From Bacteroidota bacterium (GTDB lineage: Bacteria; Bacteroidota; Bacteroidia; UKL13-3), in NCBI GenBank assembly GCA_947456185.1, contig CANGPW010000011.1:1-52603 (forward strand): a stretch of DNA of 52,603 bases, given 5' to 3'. The position numbers were made by a program, and so were the translations under genes. Below the pieces are notes generated by a model. It was not told the origin of the DNA, ran no database searches, and saw nothing but the letters and a program-made list of their open reading frames with translations. This document shows, piece after piece, positions 50,349 to 52,603 of the stretch. The first letter of the stretch is position 1; every line of letters begins with the position of its first letter.

Positions 50349-52603
50349 TTATTTTTTCTTTAATGTTTCAATTTCTTTCTTCAAAGCTATGATCATTAAT
50401 TGTTGTTCTTGAATGGCTTTAACCATTGGTGCTAATAAATCGTTGTAACGCACACTGTACATGCCCGCATCATCTTTTGAAATGATACCATTATTAGTTA
50501 CCCCTGCATTGTTTAAAGTGGCATCTAATTCTTGCGCTATAAAACCATATTCTAATTTTTTACTTTCATCATTGTTTCTAAAATAAGAAACAGGACGTAA
50601 TTGATTAATAAAGTCTAAGCCTAAGTTGCTATTTTGAATATTAGACTTCCAACGTTTATCGCTGGTAACTGTCCATGCTACTTGAACACCTGCATAAGTT
50701 ACAGCAGTATTTCCAACACGAACTTGGTTACTGGCAGTAGCACTTGGTGTTTGTGCATTATAACCTATGGCTGTATTATTACTTCCAGTGGTATTTAAAC
50801 TTAAAGCGGTGTTTCCTAAAGCAGAATTATTATTACCAGTTGTATTTTGATATAATGACCTAACTCCACTTGCCGTATTGTTATATCCTGTAGTATTAAA
50901 ATATAATGAAATATAACCATCAGCCATATTTTCATATCCTGAAGTATTGGAATTTAATGAAGCAGTTCCTATTCCAGTATTCTTATACCCAGTAGTGTTT
51001 GAATACAATGCCAACTGACCATTGGCGGTGTTTTCCGCTCCTGAAGTATTAGAAAACATTGCTAAATAACCAACGGCTGTATTTGCATTACCAGTATTAT
51101 TTGCTGGAGTTGTAGAACCACGAAGTGCTGCATAACCAACAGCAACATTTTGACTTTCAAAAGCAGTTGTTGTATTATTTGCATATTGCATGGCATTAGT
51201 TCCAATTGCAGTAGCTAAACTTCCTGCAGTATTTGAAACTAATGCACCATTTCCGACAGCCGTATTATAATATCCTATAGAATTATTTAATAATGATACA
51301 TAACCAATGGCTGTATTAGCATAACCAGTTGTATTAGCATACATTGCTCCATTCCCATTTGCAATGTTTGCATTTCCAGTAGTATTTGAATATAATGCCA
51401 TCAGACCGCTAGCTGTATTTTCGGAACCCGTTGTATTAAAATTCATTGCACCTTTACCAATTGCTGTATTCTGTGAACCTGACGTATTGAAATATAAAGC
51501 AGCTGTTCCCAAAGCAGTATTCAAAAATCCTGTAGTGTTTGAAAACAAAGCAACTGTTCCAAATGCTGAGTTATCATTTCCTGTTGTATTAGAATACAAA
51601 GCAAAATTTCCAATTGCTGTATTGTAGCTTCCAGTTGTATTTGAATACAAAGTTTGATGCCCATTTGCTGTATTCCCGCTTGCAGTGGTGTTATTCATTA
51701 ATGCAGAATCACCAGTTGCAGTATTATTATTACCCGTTGTGTTTCTGTATAATGCACTAAATCCATTAGCAGTGTTGGAATATCCTGTAGTATTAGAATA
51801 CAATGAAGAACATCCGATTGCAGTATTATTATTACCAGTCATATTTAAATACAATGCACCATTACCAGCTGCAGTATTGTAACTACCAGTAGAGTTTAAA
51901 TGCAATGCAAATGCACCAGTTGCAGTGTTATTATTACCCGTTGTATTAGAAAATAATGAATATCTTCCAGTTGCTGAATTTTGACTACCAGTTGTATTAG
52001 AATTCAATGCCCTATTACCAATTGCTGTATTCCAAACACCAGTAGTGTTTAAATTCATTGAATAATTTCCAATAGCTGTATTTTCATAGCCTGTTGTATT
52101 AGAAAATAATGAATATCTTCCAACTGCAGTATTTGAATAACCAGTTGTATTTGATCTCATAGCTGAAAGACCAATTGCAGTATTGCTAGCCCCGGTTAAG
52201 TTATTATAAAGTGAGTTAAAACCTAAAGCAGTATTACTGGTACCTGAAGTATTTAAACATAATGCATTTTTACCAATTGCGGTGTTGGCATAGGCTGTAG
52301 TGTTTGAAAATAATGCAGAATCACCCACAGCTGTATTTGAATTCCCTGTAGTAGTGGAAGCCATTGACAAAAAGCCAACGGCTGTATTGCTATAACCAGT
52401 AGTATTTGCATAGAGCGCTCCATTTCCGTTTGCAGTATTATAACTGCCAGTGGTGTTACTATTTAAAGCCACAACTCCAGTTGCTGTATTAAATGAACCT
52501 TCCGTATTAACTGATAATGCCTCTTCTCCAAGTGCAGTATTGTTTGAACCAATGGTATTATTCCATAAAGTATTTGCACCAACAGCAGTGTTATAATTTC
52601 CAG
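50349..52603 (-). CDS. Repeat-rich surface or fibre protein with C-terminal Peptidase_S74 chaperone domain, 5'-truncated
   Basis: The frame runs off the window edge, so the GTG at 52472 is internal and the start is outside. The visible ~750 residues hold about 36 units of 17 residues with the pattern NTAxGxxALxxNTTGxx. These likely form a beta-solenoid or trimeric fibre like the head repeats of adhesins. Two units (around 51110-51200) are longer and irregular. The C-terminus is a Peptidase_S74 intramolecular chaperone: SDKRWKSNI, GLDFINQLRPVSYFR, YGFIAQELD and SVRYNDLLAPMVKAIQEQQ. It ends in a coiled coil (LKKEIETLKKK). This domain helps trimeric fibres fold and then cleaves itself off, usually at the Ser of SDxR. 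No sorting domain is present. Phage origin is possible, but no phage genes adjoin. Confidence 0.88.
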   Translation of the reverse strand, partial: GNYNTAVGANTLWNNTIGSNNTALGEEALSVNTEGSFNTATGVVALNSNTTGSYNTANGNGALYANTTGYSNTAVGFLSMASTTTGNSNTAVGDSALFSNTTAYANTAIGKNALCLNTSGTSNTALGFNSLYNNLTGASNTAIGLSAMRSNTTGYSNTAVGRYSLFSNTTGYENTAIGNYSMNLNTTGVWNTAIGNRALNSNTTGSQNSATGRYSLFSNTTGNNNTATGAFALHLNSTGSYNTAAGNGALYLNMTGNNNTAIGCSSLYSNTTGYSNTANGFSALYRNTTGNNNTATGDSALMNNTTASGNTANGHQTLYSNTTGSYNTAIGNFALYSNTTGNDNSAFGTVALFSNTTGFLNTALGTAALYFNTSGSQNTAIGKGAMNFNTTGSENTASGLMALYSNTTGNANIANGNGAMYANTTGYANTAIGYVSLLNNSIGYYNTAVGNGALVSNTAGSLATAIGTNAMQYANNTTTAFESQNVAVGYAALRGSTTPANNTGNANTAVGYLAMFSNTSGAENTANGQLALYSNTTGYKNTGIGTASLNSNTSGYENMADGYISLYFNTTGYNNTASGVRSLYQNTTGNNNSALGNTALSLNTTGSNNTAIGYNAQTPSATASNQVRVGNTAVTYAGVQVAWTVTSDKRWKSNIQNSNLGLDFINQLRPVSYFRNNDESKKLEYGFIAQELDATLNNAGVTNNGIISKDDAGMYSVRYNDLLAPMVKAIQEQQLMIIALKKEIETLKKK

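Noticed and set aside
51364-51882. Plus-strand ORFs opposite the 17-residue-repeat gene
   Set aside because: They are antisense images of the 51-bp repeat unit, which is a multiple of three and therefore keeps a complementary frame open.
50730-52603. CRISPR-like array
   Set aside because: The 51-bp periodicity is coding, with no constant repeat and unique spacer pattern, and no cas genes are present.
50349-52603. Prophage region
   Set aside because: The S74 domain alone does not show a phage. The neighbours are tRNA-modification genes, and no capsid, tail, integrase or lysis genes are visible.

Overview
The window comes from the chromosome of an AT-rich member of the Bacteroidota. At least twelve predicted secreted proteins end in a type IX secretion (T9SS) C-terminal sorting domain: a YPNP or FPNP motif, a short beta-rich segment, and a G(I/T)Y(Y/F)(L/V) element before a basic, aliphatic end. 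Recognisable promoters fit the Bacteroidota -7 box (TAnnTTTG) rather than an E. coli -10, and Shine-Dalgarno sites are rare. The family or genus cannot be fixed from sequence alone. No rRNA, tRNA, CRISPR array, transposase or integrase was seen.

Region 1 (1-12826) is the most unusual part. Ten same-strand, tightly spaced genes all encode exported proteins: a sulfatase cut by the window edge, two YHYH-domain proteins, a TlpA-like thioredoxin, a CNHC redoxin, three purple-acid-phosphatase-like metallophosphoesterases, an unrecognised protein and a double DUF1566 protein. Eight of the ten carry a sorting domain, so the locus looks like a secreted, surface-attached enzyme set. Its substrate is unknown.

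Region 2 (13063-24312) is mostly housekeeping: a cold-shock protein, alaS divergent from an M23 peptidase, a DbpA-like RNA helicase, miaA, a TerC-family membrane protein, folD, a T9SS-tagged endonuclease/exonuclease/phosphatase protein, a one-repeat DUF1456 protein and an SRAP-domain protein. Region 3 (24321-38622) holds a small lipoprotein, pepD, an ABC exporter, aroQ, purC, the acpP-fabF-rnc cluster, upp beside a secreted WD40 protein, nth, a GNAT acetyltransferase and rnhA.

Region 4 (38821-44674) holds an OmpA/PD40/TPR envelope protein with PorE-like layout, a YbgC-type thioesterase, and a Wza/Wzc-like polysaccharide export and tyrosine-kinase pair with no glycosyltransferases beside it. 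Region 5 (44990-52603) holds a hotdog protein whose start lies in five ATGAAATTA repeats, a large T9SS protein with a CxxCH motif, a split MnmC system (mnmD plus an MnmC(o)-like oxidoreductase), and the 3' part of a 17-residue-repeat surface protein ending in a Peptidase_S74 chaperone domain.

Several intergenic gaps contain short tandem repeats of 7-8 bp. Convergent or final genes are often followed by A/T-flanked hairpins, several able to work in both directions.
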